A stretch of 64,000 bases of DNA from Sulfitobacter sp. (GTDB lineage: Bacteria; Pseudomonadota; Alphaproteobacteria; Rhodobacterales; Rhodobacteraceae): NCBI GenBank assembly GCA_017854855.1, contig JAFMGZ010000012.1, positions 16,849-80,848 on the forward strand. The letters are read 5' to 3'. The position numbers and the translations under genes are program-made. Each line of letters begins with the position of its first letter. Position 1 is the first letter of the stretch. The notes under the pieces were generated by a model. That model did not search any database. It was given only the letters and a program-made list of their open reading frames with translations, and was not told the origin of the DNA. This document shows positions 63,331 through 64,000 of the stretch, piece after piece.

Positions 63331-64000
63331 TCAGATCAGTTCAAAACGCTCAATTCCCGCCGCGGCGAGTTCATCGTCAAGATCGTGATCGGTGAGGATG
63401 TCGATCACTGTTGCCGCGGCTGTTGGTGATGCGGCACTCCGAAAAATCGACATGTTGATATGTGTCCCAAGGTGTTCCGGGAACACCGCTGCCGGAACGA
63501 CTCCTGGCGTGGCAATCACTGTTGTGAGAGGGGCAATCGCAAGCTCGTATTCGCCCGCCGCCACCGATACCGCAGGCACGCCCCCAGCCATCGCATGACT
63601 TTGCGGCAAGACGGACGCCGTCAGCCCCATGCGCTCCATCGCATCCAGATAGGTGCGTCCGCTCGTCCCCGAGCCCGTATAGGTTATGCTTTTCGCGCTG
63701 CGCAGAAGCGCCTCAATACCATCCGAGTCCGCTATTATTTGGCCCTGCGCCACGCCTTTGCGCGCAACCGCAAGTGAGACACGCCCGAATGCACGGTGGC
63801 TGCCGCTGTCTGCAAACCCATCATTGATCAGGGCCTTTGCGTGGGGGGGATTGGTCAGGCCGATGTCATAAAGCTCGCCGGCTCTGATCCGCTTGGGTAT
63901 CAAGGGGTTAAGCTCAACCTCCTGTATAAGCACCACGCCTGTCTCGGCTTCCAAGCGCGGCGTGAGGCGCCCCACGATAGCCCGGATCGCCGCAGGAACG
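63331..64000 (-). CDS. ModA-like substrate-binding protein (partial, N-terminus beyond window)
   Basis: At least 223 residues; the frame stays open through the window edge, so the M in the ORF track (a GTG) is internal. ELYDIGLTNPPHAKALINDG and YTGSGTSGRTYLDAMERMGL resemble the ligand-site loops of type 2 periplasmic binding proteins of the ModA/solute-binding kind, and AAGEYELAIAPLTTVIATPG is the hinge region. The ligand may be an oxyanion or something else; this is a second ModA-like protein besides modA at 34 kb. No signal peptide can be judged because the start is missing. Confidence 0.75.
   Translation of the reverse strand, partial: VPAAIRAIVGRLTPRLEAETGVVLIQEVELNPLIPKRIRAGELYDIGLTNPPHAKALINDGFADSGSHRAFGRVSLAVARKGVAQGQIIADSDGIEALLRSAKSITYTGSGTSGRTYLDAMERMGLTASVLPQSHAMAGGVPAVSVAAGEYELAIAPLTTVIATPGVVPAAVFPEHLGTHINMSIFRSAASPTAAATVIDILTDHDLDDELAAAGIERFELI

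Overview
The window reads as a chromosomal segment of a marine alphaproteobacterium, most likely a roseobacter-group member of the Rhodobacteraceae. This rests on high-GC codon use, a coxB-ctaB-coxF-like-ctaG-coxC-surf1-thrC-M16 gene order, a Tad pilus locus with an OmpA-type protein in the cpaD position, a GAF-containing PtsP, DUF1178 and TRAP genes. The genus cannot be settled from sequence reading alone. I see no rRNA, tRNA, CRISPR array, phage gene or insertion sequence.

Layout. 0-5.3 kb (minus strand): start of a Tad/Flp type IVb pilus locus (two flp pilins, cpaB, cpaC secretin, OmpA-like lipoprotein, cpaE cut by the window edge), with hairpin terminators between the early genes. 5.7-6.5 kb: divergent secreted lytic transglycosylase. 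6.6-8.1 kb: two-subunit 3-oxoacid CoA-transferase. 8.3-13.9 kb: topA, dprA, tldD. 14.1-21.7 kb (plus strand): aa3-type cytochrome oxidase and its assembly genes, running into thrC, an M16 peptidase and a GNAT acetyltransferase. 21.7-31.6 kb: mixed metabolic genes, including an SHMT-like PLP enzyme, an MBL-fold protein, a GlcD-type flavoprotein, a purine-salvage group (mtnP, lysE-type, apt), a SulP transporter, a flavin reductase, a GNAT and an EcsC protein. 31.6-34.1 kb: modABC molybdate importer. 34.2-43.1 kb: Nudix, DUF1178, SDR, lysC, ptsP, a His-rich exported protein, an aldo/keto reductase and an ABC1 kinase. 43.3-47.5 kb: RND efflux pair. 47.8-49.2 kb: PLP decarboxylase.

49.2-60.7 kb (all minus strand) is the most unusual part. 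Two large paralogous signalling proteins, each SAM domain + class III nucleotide cyclase + AAA ATPase + helical repeats, flank a three-gene TRAP importer, with a cysK-family gene upstream. Both cyclases keep the residues expected for catalysis, so one reading is a cAMP-type signalling module physically linked to solute import. That link is inference from synteny only. A small ORF follows the first cyclase in the same frame after its stop codon.

61-64 kb: MFS transporter, a 90-aa unknown protein, and a ModA-like binding protein cut by the window edge.

Functional couplings supported by overlaps or short spacing: modA-modB-modC (4-bp overlaps), lysE/apt, thrC/M16/GNAT, ctaB/coxF-like/ctaG, RND adaptor/permease and dctP-dctQ-dctM. 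Several intergenic regions hold strong inverted repeats that no annotated feature explains (upstream of sulP, upstream of lysC, upstream of the PLP decarboxylase, upstream of the MFS gene); these are listed separately.
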